Positions 17,290 through 26,878 of a stretch of DNA of 64,000 nucleotides are shown piece after piece (the first letter of the stretch is position 1; each line of letters starts with the position of its first letter). The DNA comes from Afipia sp. GTDB lineage: Bacteria; Pseudomonadota; Alphaproteobacteria; Rhizobiales; Xanthobacteraceae. The position numbers were made by a program, and so were the translations under genes. The stretch lies in assembly GCA_016201045.1 (NCBI GenBank), contig JACQDM010000008.1, positions 186,001-250,000 of the forward strand. The letters are read 5' to 3'. The notes beneath the pieces were generated by a model. The model searched no databases. It was not told the origin of the DNA and worked only from the letters and a program-made list of their open reading frames with translations.

Positions 17290-18221
17290 CAGGCGATTTC
17301 TTTTGGCGGCTGCCATTGCGGCGGCATGCCGCGCATGAATTCGGCTGCGCCCATCGGCTTGCCGCCTGCACGCTGCAATTCGAGAATGTTGATCGCGCCG
17401 TCGCTGCAGCCAAACGTGAATTTGTCCTCAGCGGGAAGTGTGCGATGTGTCTGATCGATCTCACAACGCAACGCCTTGATGCGAACGATCTCGCCTTCGA
17501 TGGGCAACTCGAACCACGCGCCGGGAAACGGCGACAGGCCGTGAATGTGCCGCAGCACTTCGTGCGCTGATTTGGTCCAGTCAATACGCGCCTCTGCCTT
17601 GTCGATCTTGGCCGCGTAGGTGACGCCCTGCTCGCTCTGTTTGGTGAACTGCAATTTGCCGCGCTCCAGCGCAGCCATCGCACGCACCATCAGGTCCGCA
17701 CCGAGCGGCGCGAGTGCGTCGTGCAAATCGAGCGCCGTCATCTTGTCCGTGATCGCAATGCGCTCCGTCATAGCGACATCGCCCGTGTCGAGGCCCGCAT
17801 CCATCTTCATCACCATCACGCCGGTCTCTTGATCGCCCGACATGATCGCGCGCTGGATCGGCGCTGCACCGCGCCAGCGCGGCAGCAGCGAGCCGTGCAG
17901 ATTGAAGCATCCAAGACGCGGCGCATCGAGAATATTCTGCGGCAGGATCATGCCGTAGGCGACCACAACAGCCGCGTCGACGTTGTGTGCACGAAACTCC
18001 GCTTCGGCCTCCGGTGTCTTCAATGTTGTCGGTGTGAGCACCGAAATGTTCAGCCGCCGCGCCTCGACTTCGACCGGCGTCGGCTGCAGTTTCATGCCGC
18101 GTCCCGCCGGTTTCGGGGCGCGCGTGTAGACGGCCGCAATCTCGTGCCCCGCAGCATGAAGCGCGCGCAGTGTCGGTACTGCGAAATCCGGCGTGCCCAT
18201 GAAGATGAGGCGGAGAGACAT
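17289..18221 (-). CDS. fmt: Methionyl-tRNA formyltransferase
   Basis: A 310-residue enzyme that formylates initiator Met-tRNA using 10-formyltetrahydrofolate. The N-terminal Rossmann domain starts [19 protein letters not shown]. The active site region is [21 protein letters not shown] (about residues 105-125) with the Asn-His-Asp set, including [18 protein letters not shown]. The C-terminal OB-like domain runs from about 205. It follows def by 12 bases, the classical gene pair that adds and removes the formyl group. Confidence 0.97.
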   Translation of the reverse strand: MSLRLIFMGTPDFAVPTLRALHAAGHEIAAVYTRAPKPAGRGMKLQPTPVEVEARRLNISVLTPTTLKTPEAEAEFRAHNVDAAVVVAYGMILPQNILDAPRLGCFNLHGSLLPRWRGAAPIQRAIMSGDQETGVMVMKMDAGLDTGDVAMTERIAITDKMTALDLHDALAPLGADLMVRAMAALERGKLQFTKQSEQGVTYAAKIDKAEARIDWTKSAHEVLRHIHGLSPFPGAWFELPIEGEIVRIKALRCEIDQTHRTLPAEDKFTFGCSDGAINILELQRAGGKPMGAAEFMRGMPPQWQPPKEIA

Positions 18222-18233
18222 GTGGGCCCCGGC

Positions 18234-18749
18234 TTACTTCGCCGCGAGCTTGGCGGCCTTCTTGAACTTTTTCATCACCATCTCGCGCTTGAGCTTGGAG
18301 AGGTAATCGACGAACAATACGCCATTGAGATGATCGATCTCGTGCTGGATGCAGGTCGCAAACAATCCTTCGGCGTCCTCTTCGTGGACTTTGCCGTCGA
18401 TGTCCATGAATCGGAAGCGGACTTTCGCGGGCCGCTCGACCTCTTCGTAATATTCGGGGATCGACAGACAGCCTTCTTCGTAGGTGTTCAATTCCTCGGA
18501 CGAAGACAAAATCTCCGGATTGATGAAAACGCGCGGCTCGGTCTCACCCTCTTTTTTCGCAAGGTCCATTGTAATGAGACGGATCGGCTCGGCGACCTGG
18601 ATCGCGGCAAGCCCGATACCCGGCGCGTCGTACATGGTCTCGAACATGTCGTCGGCGAGCGCACGGATCTCCGCCGTGATCTTTTCCACGGGTTTGGAGA
18701 TAAGCCGCAGCCGTTTGTCCGGCAGGCTGATGATTTCGCGAATGGCCAT
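18234..18749 (-). CDS. def: Peptide deformylase
   Basis: A 171-residue metalloprotease that removes the N-formyl group from new proteins. All three signature motifs are present: GIGLAAIQV near residue 44, [13 protein letters not shown] near 90 with the metal Cys, and [12 protein letters not shown] near 134 with the two metal His and the catalytic Glu. I use the ATG at 18749 ([11 protein letters not shown]), the conserved N-terminus, rather than upstream in-frame codons. First gene of def-fmt-truA. Confidence 0.97.
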   Translation of the reverse strand: MAIREIISLPDKRLRLISKPVEKITAEIRALADDMFETMYDAPGIGLAAIQVAEPIRLITMDLAKKEGETEPRVFINPEILSSSEELNTYEEGCLSIPEYYEEVERPAKVRFRFMDIDGKVHEEDAEGLFATCIQHEIDHLNGVLFVDYLSKLKREMVMKKFKKAAKLAAK

Positions 18750-18919
18750 GCTGCGCGATGTAATGGGCGCGCGGGCCGGGGTCAAATGGCTTGATTTACT
18801 GAGCTTTTGCGGCATCTCGGATTATTGGGGCTTTCCCCCGCAAAAAAATTTAGGGGTTGATTAACCATAAATGTTCCCTATTCGTTCGCATCCGGCGTCG
18901 AATCCTGTTAGAAGGCCCC

Positions 18920-20119
18920 ATGAACGAAATTCTCCTCACGCTCGGCGATTTCCCGGTTCGCACCGGCACGGCTCTGACCGCGTTCGGCGTTCTGGCGCTG
19001 TTGCTGCTGGTCGCAATCGCCATCGTGATCGCCCACTCGTCGAGCCGCGGCGCTGCCGCGGCGATGGCGCAGGCGGTGCGCGCCGACGAGCTTGAGGAAC
19101 GGCTGTCCGAAGTTCTGCGGATGCAGAGCGAATCCACCGGGCGCGTCCATGAAATGGGACAGGCGCTGGTCGGACGGCAAGCGGAGATGACGCGCGCGGT
19201 GAACGAGCGCCTCGATTCGGTGAACCAGAAGTTCGGCCAGTCGATGGAGCAGACCACGCGAAAAACTGTCGAAAGCCTGAGCGCGCTGCATGAGCGGCTC
19301 GGCATCATCGACAGCGCACACAAAAACCTGACCGATCTTACCTCGCAGGTAACGACTCTGCGCGATGTGCTGGCCAACAAGCAGTCGCGTGGCGCGTTCG
19401 GTCAGGCCCGTATGGAATCCATCCTGCAGGATGGATTGCCCAAAGGCAGCTACGAGCTGCAATACACGCTGTCCACCGGCAAGCGGCCGGACTGCGTGGT
19501 GTTCCTGCCCGACCAGCGGCCGCTGTGCATCGATTCGAAATTTCCGCTCGAATCGGTGACGGCAATGCGCGATGCGCGCTCGGACGACGAGAAGAAGGCG
19601 GCGACGGCGCGGGTGCGGCTCGATGTGATGAAGCACGTCACAGATATTGCTGAAAAATATCTCATTCCGGGCGAGACGCAGGACACGGCCTTGATGTTCG
19701 TGCCTTCGGAATCGGTCTATGCGGAAATTCACGACGGCTTCGACGATGTGATCCAGAAGGCCTATCGCGCGCGCGTCGTGCTGGTGTCGCCGTCGCTCTT
19801 GATGCTGGCCATTCAGGTGATGCGGCAGATTCTCAAAGACGCGCGGATGCGCGACGCCGCAGATCAAATTCAAAGCGAAGTCCGCAACATGATGGACGAC
19901 GTCGAGCGGCTGCGTGACCGCGTCAGCAAGCTCGGCACGCATTTCGATCAGGTCGGGGAAGACGTGCGGCAAGTGCTGATTTCGGTCACGAAAATCGGCA
20001 AGCACGCGGCCAAGATCGAAAGTCTCGAATTCGACGGCCCGGCGGATACCGCAAGCGAAAAGCCCGCCACCGCCGAACTATTCACCGCTCCGCAGCGCAA
20101 ATTGCAGGCCGGCGAATAG
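18920..20119 (+). CDS. rmuC: DNA recombination protein RmuC
   Basis: A 399-residue RmuC-family protein. It has an N-terminal membrane anchor (about residues 15-40, AFGVLALLLLVAIAIVIA), a long coiled coil (about 45-140), then the PD-(D/E)XK-like nuclease-related domain with SRGAFGQARMESIL, RPDCVVFLP and LCIDSKFPLE. RmuC limits inversions at short inverted repeats. The start follows AGAAGGCCCC. Upstream, TTGATT (18857-18862) and TATTCG (18879-18884) are spaced 16 bases and may form the promoter, with a TTAACCAT word in the spacer. Confidence 0.93.
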   Translation: MNEILLTLGDFPVRTGTALTAFGVLALLLLVAIAIVIAHSSSRGAAAAMAQAVRADELEERLSEVLRMQSESTGRVHEMGQALVGRQAEMTRAVNERLDSVNQKFGQSMEQTTRKTVESLSALHERLGIIDSAHKNLTDLTSQVTTLRDVLANKQSRGAFGQARMESILQDGLPKGSYELQYTLSTGKRPDCVVFLPDQRPLCIDSKFPLESVTAMRDARSDDEKKAATARVRLDVMKHVTDIAEKYLIPGETQDTALMFVPSESVYAEIHDGFDDVIQKAYRARVVLVSPSLLMLAIQVMRQILKDARMRDAADQIQSEVRNMMDDVERLRDRVSKLGTHFDQVGEDVRQVLISVTKIGKHAAKIESLEFDGPADTASEKPATAELFTAPQRKLQAGE

Positions 20120-20160
20120 CGGCGCTGGCGACATCCCGCCAAATCGGATAGGTGGGATGG

Positions 20161-21513
20161 ATGGCCGCAGCACCCGGGACAAAATCCAAACCGAGCTGGC
20201 GCGAAGCGATCGCCGTCTATCTACAGCCGCGCGTTTTCATCGTGCTGCTGCTCGGGTTCTCATCGGGGCTGCCGCTCGCGCTTTCCGGCTCGACGCTTCA
20301 GGTGTGGGCGGCGGAAAGCGGCGTGAACCTGAAGACCATCGGCCTGTTCGCCATCATCGGCACGCCCTACACGCTGAAATTTCTCTGGGCGCCTCTGGTG
20401 GACGCGCTCGATGTGCCGCTGCTGTCGCGGTTGCTCGGGCGGCGGCGCGGCTGGCTGATCTTGTCGCAACTATTCTTGATTGTCGCGATTGCGCTCCTCA
20501 GCCTGTGCGATCCGAAATCGGATCCGGTGACGCTGATCGGCGCGGCGATTCTGGTCGCGACCGCATCCGCCACGCAGGACATCGTGATCGATGCGTTCCG
20601 CGTCGAAAGCCTCAGCGAGAGCGAGCAGGCAGCGGGCATGGCCTCCTATGTGGCGGCCTATCGCGTCGCCAATCTGATTTCGACGGCGGGCGCGCTCTAT
20701 ATCGTCAGCGGCTTCGAGTCTGGCGGAGGTTTCGCGCGCGGCACGTCATGGATGCTCGGCTATCTCGCGATGGCGGCTCTCGTTGTCGTCGGCATCGTCG
20801 CATCGATCATGGCGACCGAACCGGAAGCATCCCAACTCGCCGAGGCGGAAGCCGCCCGCAATCCCGGCATGAATCGTTTCAAGCGCGTTTTCGAGACCGC
20901 GCGGCTGGCGTTTTCAGATTTTCTCACGCGCGACCTTGCCGTGGTCACGCTGTTGTTCGTCATCCTGTTCAAATTCACCGACGCGCTTGCGGGCGCGATG
21001 ACGGCGGCGTTCGTGATCGACATCGGCTTCACGCGCGTCGAATACGCGACCATCATCAAGGGCGTCGGTTTCGCGGCAACGATCCTCGGCGGTTTCGCGG
21101 GAGGCTTTGTTGCGAGAGCCTATCCTCTCGCGACAAGCCTGTGGATCGGCGGCATCTTGCAGGCATTCGCCAATTTCGGATTCTCATGGCAGGCGACCGT
21201 CGGTCACGATCCGCTGTGGCTGTCCTTCGCCATCACGCTGGAGAATTTCACCAGCGCCATCGGCACGGTGATCTACGTCGCGTATCTGTCGGCGCTTTGT
21301 AAGAATCCGCTACACACGGCAACGCAATACGCTTTGCTCACGGCACTCTCGGCGTTCGGCCGCACCTATCTCTCGGCGCTGGCGGGTTACATCGCCGAGG
21401 CAACGGGGTGGGTCTGGTTCTTTGCGATCTGTGCCTTGAGCGCGATACCGGGACTGGTACTGCTGGCGATCCTGCAGCGGCGCGGGCATTTCGACAGCCT
21501 GCAACGCGCGTAA
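20161..21513 (+). CDS. ampG: AmpG-family muropeptide MFS transporter
   Basis: A 450-residue integral membrane protein with about 12-14 helices. The N-terminal segment FIVLLLGFSSGLPLALSGSTLQVW and the TPYTLKFLWAPLVDALDVP motif are typical of AmpG permeases, which import anhydro-muropeptides for cell-wall recycling and so can influence AmpC beta-lactamase induction. The ATQDIVIDAFRVESL segment is also characteristic. ATG at 20161 has a good AGGTGGGA site; GTG at 20152 is in frame but overlaps it. No ampD or ampR is adjacent. Confidence 0.88.
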   Translation: MAAAPGTKSKPSWREAIAVYLQPRVFIVLLLGFSSGLPLALSGSTLQVWAAESGVNLKTIGLFAIIGTPYTLKFLWAPLVDALDVPLLSRLLGRRRGWLILSQLFLIVAIALLSLCDPKSDPVTLIGAAILVATASATQDIVIDAFRVESLSESEQAAGMASYVAAYRVANLISTAGALYIVSGFESGGGFARGTSWMLGYLAMAALVVVGIVASIMATEPEASQLAEAEAARNPGMNRFKRVFETARLAFSDFLTRDLAVVTLLFVILFKFTDALAGAMTAAFVIDIGFTRVEYATIIKGVGFAATILGGFAGGFVARAYPLATSLWIGGILQAFANFGFSWQATVGHDPLWLSFAITLENFTSAIGTVIYVAYLSALCKNPLHTATQYALLTALSAFGRTYLSALAGYIAEATGWVWFFAICALSAIPGLVLLAILQRRGHFDSLQRA

Positions 21514-21522
21514 GGCCTCAGC

Positions 21523-21912
21523 CTATTGCCACGACCATTTGCTGACAGCGGCATCGCCGACATGCCAAGCCGTCTGCGAGCAGAACAATTCCCAAACTCT
21601 GATCTGCATCTTCTTGCCGACGAGACGGCTGAGATGTACGCGATCCGATTTCGTCTTGGTGAAAAGATGGAACGTCGATGCCTTGCCGTCGGGATTGGTG
21701 CAGAAATCGTCGCTCGCCTGCATCTGGCGCGGCTCGCTGACGATCTGATAGGCCTCGATCGTCTGTCCGTTGGGATGATGCGTGCGAATGAGCTTGAGCG
21801 TGCCGGACAGCCAGCTGCCGCTCGTCAGCGGCCCCTCGGCCGAAACAGAATAAATGGGAAAACATAAAACCGCCGCCGCCGCGCATAACATTGCAAATCG
21901 AAAGAAACGCAT
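21523..21912 (-). CDS. Secreted protein of unknown function, paralogue A
   Basis: A 129-residue exported protein with a signal peptide (FAMLCAAAAVLCFPIYSVSA). The mature part aligns along its length with the neighbouring gene product: SGxLxxxxx...YQxxSEPRxxxxxxxxC, a central TFxxxTxxxxxxxxLxxxxGKxxxxxxxExxC, and a terminal AxVxKWS. Two cysteines are conserved between the two (in DDFCTN and ELFCSQ) and may form a disulfide. I do not recognise the family. The start chosen is ATG 21912, 20 bases after the upstream paralogue's stop, implying co-transcription. Confidence 0.6.
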   Translation of the reverse strand: MRFFRFAMLCAAAAVLCFPIYSVSAEGPLTSGSWLSGTLKLIRTHHPNGQTIEAYQIVSEPRQMQASDDFCTNPDGKASTFHLFTKTKSDRVHLSRLVGKKMQIRVWELFCSQTAWHVGDAAVSKWSWQ

Positions 21913-21932
21913 GGCTTCTCCTGCATTCACGC

Positions 21933-22334
21933 CTATTGCTTGCCGACGAGACTCCACTTCGTGACAATGGCGTCGCTGTATTGCGAGGCATCCTGCGGAC
22001 AGGACATCTCATTGGCCTTTAGCGATACGGTCTTGCCGATGAAAGGTTTCAGTTCGGCGGCCTCGGCCGTGCTGTTGGTCACAATTTGAAACGTCTCGGG
22101 TCCGGTCTCGAGATTGCAGAGCCCGCTCGGTGGCGGCAGGCGGCGCGGTTCGCTGGTGAGCTGATAGGTAACGGTCTTGGTCCGCTTGCTCTTCATCGCC
22201 GTCAGTTCGCCGGAAAGAATTTCGCCGTTGTTGAGCGGCTTGGCTTTTGCAGCAAAGGCAACGCTCGCGCTGAACGGCATCGCACCGATCACCACAGCGA
22301 GAATGACAAATTGAGGGAGAAACCTGAACGTCAT
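21933..22334 (-). CDS. Secreted protein of unknown function, paralogue B
   Basis: A 133-residue exported protein with a signal peptide (FVILAVVIGAMPFSASVAFA) and the same conserved framework as the gene just downstream: LSGELTAMKSK, YQLTSEPRRLPPPSGLC, ETFQIVTNS, LKPFIGKTVSLKANEMSC, DAIVTKWSL. It carries the two shared cysteines. The two genes form a tandem duplication with divergent sequence, so the duplication is old. Function unknown; the periplasm is the likely location. It lies 49 bases after the recR stop on the same strand. Confidence 0.6.
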   Translation of the reverse strand: MTFRFLPQFVILAVVIGAMPFSASVAFAAKAKPLNNGEILSGELTAMKSKRTKTVTYQLTSEPRRLPPPSGLCNLETGPETFQIVTNSTAEAAELKPFIGKTVSLKANEMSCPQDASQYSDAIVTKWSLVGKQ

Positions 22335-22382
22335 GGGAGGTCCGTCTAGCCGATTTGCGGTGCGCGGGTCCAGCCCCAAAAT

Positions 22383-22988
22383 TCAGAACAAAGTCCGCTG
22401 TCGCATCGCCGCCGACAATGTGCCTTCATCGAGATAATCGAGTTCGCCGCCGACGGGAACACCGTGCGCGAGGCGCGTGACCTTCACATTCGCATCGTGC
22501 AGCAGATCGGTAATGTAGTGTGCCGTGGTCTGGCCATCGACGGTCGCGTTCAATGCGAGGATGATCTCGGAGACTTCAGGAGCCTGCGCGCGTTTCACCA
22601 GAGCGTCGATAGTGAGATCGTCCGGTCCGACGCCATCGAGAGGAGACAGCGTGCCGCCGAGCACGTGATAGCGCCCGCTCGTCGCATGCGCGCGTTCGAG
22701 CGCCCATAGATCGGCGACGTCGGCGACGACAACGATGATGGACGGATCGCGACGCGTGTCGGTACAGACGGTGCATGGATCGATCGTGTCGATGTTACCG
22801 CAGGTCGAGCAGACGACAATTTTTTCAATAGCGACCTGCAACGCCGACGACAGCGGCGTCATCAGCGCCTCGCGCTTCTTGATCAGATGCAATGCCGCGC
22901 GCCTTGCCGAACGCGGACCGAGACCCGGCAACCGCGCGAGCAGCTGGATCAAGCGTTCGATTTCCGGTCCCGCAACGGCCGTCGCCAT
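22383..22988 (-). CDS. recR: Recombination mediator protein RecR
   Basis: A 201-residue RecFOR pathway protein. It has an N-terminal helix-hairpin-helix ([19 protein letters not shown]), a four-cysteine zinc finger ([16 protein letters not shown] near residues 57-72), a Toprim domain ([15 protein letters not shown] and the LGG[13 protein letters not shown] region), and a C-terminal Walker-like strand. It loads RecA at gaps. ATG at 22988 overlaps the ybaB stop by one base. The order dnaX-ybaB-recR is widely conserved. Confidence 0.97.
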   Translation of the reverse strand: MATAVAGPEIERLIQLLARLPGLGPRSARRAALHLIKKREALMTPLSSALQVAIEKIVVCSTCGNIDTIDPCTVCTDTRRDPSIIVVVADVADLWALERAHATSGRYHVLGGTLSPLDGVGPDDLTIDALVKRAQAPEVSEIILALNATVDGQTTAHYITDLLHDANVKVTRLAHGVPVGGELDYLDEGTLSAAMRQRTLF

Positions 22989-23308
22989 CAACCCAAACCT
23001 AATCCCGGCGGCAGACCGAGACCGCCGGTCAGCGCCTGCATCTTCTCCTGCATCGCGGATTCGGCCTTGCGCCGCGCATCGTTCATCGCGGTCACAAGCA
23101 GGTCTTCGAGAATTTCGATTTCGTCTGCCTTCGCCAGCGACGGATCGACTTTCACGCTATTCACCTCGCCCTTCGCGGTCATGCGCACCGACACCAGCCC
23201 GCCGCCGGAGCCGCCCTCGACCTCGATATGATCGAGTTCGTCCTGCATCGCCTTCATCTTCGACTGCAGTTCGGCAGCCTTTTTCATCATGCCCATAAAA
23301 TCAGCCAT
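22988..23308 (-). CDS. YbaB/EbfC family nucleoid-associated protein
   Basis: A 106-residue DNA-binding protein of the YbaB/EbfC family. It starts [25 protein letters not shown], the typical alpha-helical opening. A short beta-sheet follows with [24 protein letters not shown], then a second helix. It binds DNA as a dimer and sits between dnaX (23-bp gap) and recR (one-base overlap), its near-universal location. Confidence 0.95.
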   Translation of the reverse strand: MADFMGMMKKAAELQSKMKAMQDELDHIEVEGGSGGGLVSVRMTAKGEVNSVKVDPSLAKADEIEILEDLLVTAMNDARRKAESAMQEKMQALTGGLGLPPGLGLG

Positions 23309-23331
23309 GAGCGGTCCTTGCCTTCAATCGG

Positions 23332-25119
23332 TTAGAGATCGTCCTCGGGCACATCGGCCGGTTCCGCGACCGCATCCGGCGCGTCGTCGTGCGACAGCCG
23401 CCGCACGTCGATCACCTGCGCGCCGGGAAATTTCGACAGCACCGCCTGGACGCGCGGATCGGCATGCACGCCGACGGTGAGTTGATCCTTTTTCGTCTTC
23501 GCCTGTTCGCGCAGGGTCGGTTGGCCCTGCTCGTTCGATACGATCACGGTCCAGCGCTTGCCGGTCCATTGTTCGAGCTTGCGCGACAGTTCATTGACTA
23601 ACGACCGCGCGGCACTCCGCTCCAGCGCAACTTCAAGCCGCCCGTCTTCCATCCGCACGAGCCGCATGTCGGCTTCGAGCGCGGTCTTGATCTGCAGGTC
23701 GCGCTTGGACGCGGCGAGTGCGACAACTTCAGGGAACGTCGCGAGCTTGAGCTGCGGCAACGCGGCCTGCGCGGTTGGAGCGGGTGCACTCATTTGCGGA
23801 CGGGACAGCGTCTCGCCGCCGGATGCAACTGCGCGAGCCGGCGTGCCGCGATCCGGCGCCATCGTTGCAGAAGGCGCGCCGCGCGGCCCGCTGCCATTGC
23901 CCGCCGCGTTACCAGATGATGCAGATGCTCCACCGTTCTGGTCGATCATGCGGATCGCCTCATCCGGCGTCGGAAGATCGGCAGCATAGGCGATGCGCAC
24001 GAGAACCATTTCAGCTGCCGCCTGCGGCCGCGTCGCGTTCTGCACTTCGGTGATGCCTTTCAGAAGCATCTGCCACATCCGCGACAGCACACGCATGGAC
24101 AGCTTGGCCGCAAAGTCACGCCCGCACGCGCGTTCGGTCTCGCCGAGCGCAAGATTATCCGCGACCGACGGCACGACTTTCACGCGGGTGATGAAATTGA
24201 CGAACTCTGCAAGATCGCTCAGCACCACGACAGGATCGGCGCCGGTGTCGTACTGATCGCGGAATTCCTTGAAGGCGCTCGCGATGTTGCCGCTCGCAAG
24301 CGACTGAAACAGATCGATGACGCGCGTGCGGTCGGCAAGCCCGAGCATCTGGCGCACATCGTCGGCCTTCACGGTGCCAGCCGCGTGCGCAATCGCCTGA
24401 TCGAGCAACGAGAGCGAATCGCGCACCGATCCTTCTGCGGCGCGCGCAATCAGACCCAACGCTTCCGGTTCGGTCTTGACGCCTTCTTTCTCCGCGATAT
24501 TCGCCAGATGAGTCATCAAGACGTCGGCATCTACGCGCTTGAGATCGAAGCGCTGGCAGCGCGACAGAACCGTGACCGGAACCTTGCGGATTTCCGTGGT
24601 CGCGAACACGAACTTGGCGTGCTCGGGCGGTTCTTCCAGCGTCTTGAGAAAAGCGTTGAACGCCTTCTCCGACAGCATGTGAACTTCGTCGATGATGTAG
24701 ACTTTATAGCGCGCGCTTGAGGGCGCGTAACGCACGCCGTCGGTGATCTGGCGCACATCGTCGATGCCGGTGTGAGACGCGGCGTCCATTTCCAGCACGT
24801 CGATGTGACGGCTTTCCATGATGGCCTGACAATGCACGCCCATCTTGGGCATGTGGATCGTCGGCCCCTTTACCGATCCGTCCGGCAGTTCGTAATTCAA
24901 CGCGCGCGCGAGGATGCGCGCCGTTGTGGTTTTGCCGACGCCGCGGACGCCAGTGAGAATCCACGCCTGCGGCACGCGGCCGGCCTCGAACGCATTCGAG
25001 ACGGTACGAACCATGGCCTCCTGGCCGATCAGATCGTCGAAAGTCGAGGGGCGATATTTACGAGCAAGGACGCGATAGCCGCCGGCGTTTTGGGTTTCGG
25101 GATGTCCAGCATCGCTCAT
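23332..25119 (-). CDS. dnaX: DNA polymerase III subunits gamma and tau
   Basis: A 595-residue clamp-loader ATPase. Walker A is GVRGVGKTTTARILA near residue 50 and Walker B/DEAD-like is YIIDEVHMLS near 135; sensor 1 region is FVFATTEIRKVP. The zinc-binding cysteines usual after Walker A are mostly missing: only one Cys (VHCQAI) remains, as in many alphaproteobacteria. A Pro/Ala-rich linker near residue 370-450 precedes the tau C-terminal domain. ATG at 25119 (MSDAGHPETQ) fits the family. It heads dnaX-ybaB-recR. Confidence 0.95.
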   Translation of the reverse strand: MSDAGHPETQNAGGYRVLARKYRPSTFDDLIGQEAMVRTVSNAFEAGRVPQAWILTGVRGVGKTTTARILARALNYELPDGSVKGPTIHMPKMGVHCQAIMESRHIDVLEMDAASHTGIDDVRQITDGVRYAPSSARYKVYIIDEVHMLSEKAFNAFLKTLEEPPEHAKFVFATTEIRKVPVTVLSRCQRFDLKRVDADVLMTHLANIAEKEGVKTEPEALGLIARAAEGSVRDSLSLLDQAIAHAAGTVKADDVRQMLGLADRTRVIDLFQSLASGNIASAFKEFRDQYDTGADPVVVLSDLAEFVNFITRVKVVPSVADNLALGETERACGRDFAAKLSMRVLSRMWQMLLKGITEVQNATRPQAAAEMVLVRIAYAADLPTPDEAIRMIDQNGGASASSGNAAGNGSGPRGAPSATMAPDRGTPARAVASGGETLSRPQMSAPAPTAQAALPQLKLATFPEVVALAASKRDLQIKTALEADMRLVRMEDGRLEVALERSAARSLVNELSRKLEQWTGKRWTVIVSNEQGQPTLREQAKTKKDQLTVGVHADPRVQAVLSKFPGAQVIDVRRLSHDDAPDAVAEPADVPEDDL

Positions 25120-25189
25120 CGATCGGTCCACGTCCCGAAGCAGCGACGCAAACCCACAATGGGCGATCGTCGCGCACAAAATTGAAGTA

Positions 25190-25284
25190 GGAGACTGACG
25201 AGCGACCCGATCCGGACCTCGTTAGGGCTGCTTCCTTCCGGACCTGACCCGGTTGGCGAGTGGCTCGTCCACCGCCAATCTCCC
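25190..25284 (-). ncRNA. ffs: Bacterial small signal recognition particle RNA (4.5S)
   Basis: On the minus strand the core GGTCAGGTCCGGAAGGAAGC is the invariant SRP RNA apical loop with the GGAA tetraloop and the asymmetric internal loop that binds Ffh. The flanking arms (GACGAGCC and GGTCGCTCGTC) close the helix. Ends are estimated to a few bases. Its place next to dnaX is the usual one in this order. The 310-bp gap between the dnaX start and the HIT gene holds this RNA; I see nothing else in the remainder. Confidence 0.93.
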
Positions 25285-25429
25285 GCCTTCTATTTGGGGC
25301 CAAAGCAACAGGAAAGCAAGCATTCCAGACCGCCGCAAAATCCCGTTCTAAACAACAATTTACGCGATTTATCGCCGCAAAACGGGTAGTTGTTTTCGCG
25401 GTATTTAGCTTAAGGCAAACGGGAAACGC

Positions 25430-25843
25430 ATGGCCGACTGGTCGCTTCACAGGCAGCTTGAGCAGGACACGATCAATATCGGCGATCTGCCGCTGTCGCG
25501 CGTGCTCGTCGTCAACGATGCGAACTATCCGTGGCTGATGCTGGTTCCGCGCCGCGCGAACGCCAAGGATCTCGTCGATCTCAACGAGGTCGAACAGGGA
25601 CAGTTGATGACCGAGATCAATCGCGTCTCGCGCGCGCTTCAGGACATCACCAAACCGGACAAGCTGAATATCGCAGCCCTCGGCAACGTCGTGCCGCAGC
25701 TTCATGTTCATGTCATCGCGCGGCGCACGTCCGATCCGGCATGGCCGCGTCCGGTCTGGGGCGTCGTGCCGCCGGTTGCGCACGACCCGCAGGAGATCGA
25801 ACATTTCATTCGCGCGCTGCGAAAGCAGATTTGGCTGAGCTGA
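25430..25843 (+). CDS. HIT-domain protein with altered triad
   Basis: A 137-residue histidine-triad family protein, probably a nucleotide hydrolase or transferase. The core is PRRANAKDLVDL, then the triad region NVVPQLHVHVIARR near residues 86-99. The canonical HxHxH has glutamine in the first position (Q-L-H-V-H), while the central catalytic His is kept. This variant occurs in alphaproteobacterial HIT proteins as far as I know. The start ATG 25430 is preceded by an AAACGGGAAACGC stretch with a weak site. It lies 19 bases before nudC, with which it may be co-transcribed. Confidence 0.85.
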   Translation: MADWSLHRQLEQDTINIGDLPLSRVLVVNDANYPWLMLVPRRANAKDLVDLNEVEQGQLMTEINRVSRALQDITKPDKLNIAALGNVVPQLHVHVIARRTSDPAWPRPVWGVVPPVAHDPQEIEHFIRALRKQIWLS

Positions 25844-25862
25844 TTTTCAACTCGGAATTCGC

Positions 25863-26801
25863 ATGGCAACAAACGACTCCTTTCCGCTCGGTCAACCCGG
25901 CTTCGTCTCCCACCCCATCGACCGCGCCGCACATCTGCGCTTGGACGATGAGAAGCTGTTCGCGCTGGAAACGAACCCCGGCGCGCGGGCCTATGTCATT
26001 CACAAGGATTCTATTCTTGTTGCGCTCAGCGCCGACAAGCCGCGCGCATTGCTCACGCTCGATGAGGCGCGGAAATTCGGCGCCAATCCCGGCACAATTT
26101 TTCTGGGGCTCGAAAATGGAGCGGCCATTTTCGGCATGGGTATCGGCGCGGCGGCCGCCGAAGACCTGATCGCACGGGACGACGTGAATGTCGAAAATCT
26201 GCGCGCGGTTGCGACCACCGGCACAATCGCCGCGCGCGAACTCTCGACCATCGCGATGGCGAAGTCGCTGGTGAGCTGGCATCAGCGTCACGGGTTTTGC
26301 GCCAACTGCGGTACGCGTACCTCGATGAAGGAAGGCGGCTGGAAGCGCGAATGTCCGCAGTGCAAGGCCGAGCATTTTCCGCGCACCGATCCGGTCGTCA
26401 TCATGCTGGTGACGAAGGACGATAAATGTCTGCTCGGGCGGCAGGCGATCTTCCCAGCAGGAATGTGGTCTTGCCTCGCCGGATTTGTGGAAGCCGCCGA
26501 GACCATCGAAAATGCCGTCCAGCGCGAAATCCTCGAGGAATCCGGGATCCGCTGCGAGGACGTGAAATACTACATGACGCAGCCTTGGCCCTATCCATCA
26601 TCGCTGATGATCGGATGCACCGCGCGCGCGACGAATGACGACATCGTCGTGGACCGGAAAGAACTCGAAGACGCGCGCTGGTTCACCCGCGAGGAGGCCA
26701 CCGCGATGCTGAACCGCACGCATCCCGACGGCATGACCGGCCCTCATCCGGTCGCAATCGCGCACCACCTTCTCGCTCACTGGCTGCACGACAAGACTTA
26801 A
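25863..26801 (+). CDS. nudC: NAD(+) diphosphatase
   Basis: A 312-residue Nudix hydrolase that cleaves NAD(H) and removes NAD caps from RNA. It has an N-terminal domain (about 1-130), a four-Cys zinc ribbon CANCGTRTSMKEGGW...CPQC (about residues 146-166), and the Nudix box G-x5-E-x7-REILEESG at about 205-227. The NudC-specific QPWPYPSSLM motif follows 16-20 residues later. It follows the HIT gene closely. All key residues appear intact. Confidence 0.95.
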   Translation: MATNDSFPLGQPGFVSHPIDRAAHLRLDDEKLFALETNPGARAYVIHKDSILVALSADKPRALLTLDEARKFGANPGTIFLGLENGAAIFGMGIGAAAAEDLIARDDVNVENLRAVATTGTIAARELSTIAMAKSLVSWHQRHGFCANCGTRTSMKEGGWKRECPQCKAEHFPRTDPVVIMLVTKDDKCLLGRQAIFPAGMWSCLAGFVEAAETIENAVQREILEESGIRCEDVKYYMTQPWPYPSSLMIGCTARATNDDIVVDRKELEDARWFTREEATAMLNRTHPDGMTGPHPVAIAHHLLAHWLHDKT

Positions 26802-26878
26802 GGCAAAATCCGATCCCGCATTGAACAGGGAACCCGATTGGCCGCATGCCGTTATTACCTGTTAAGGCAGGCCATCTC

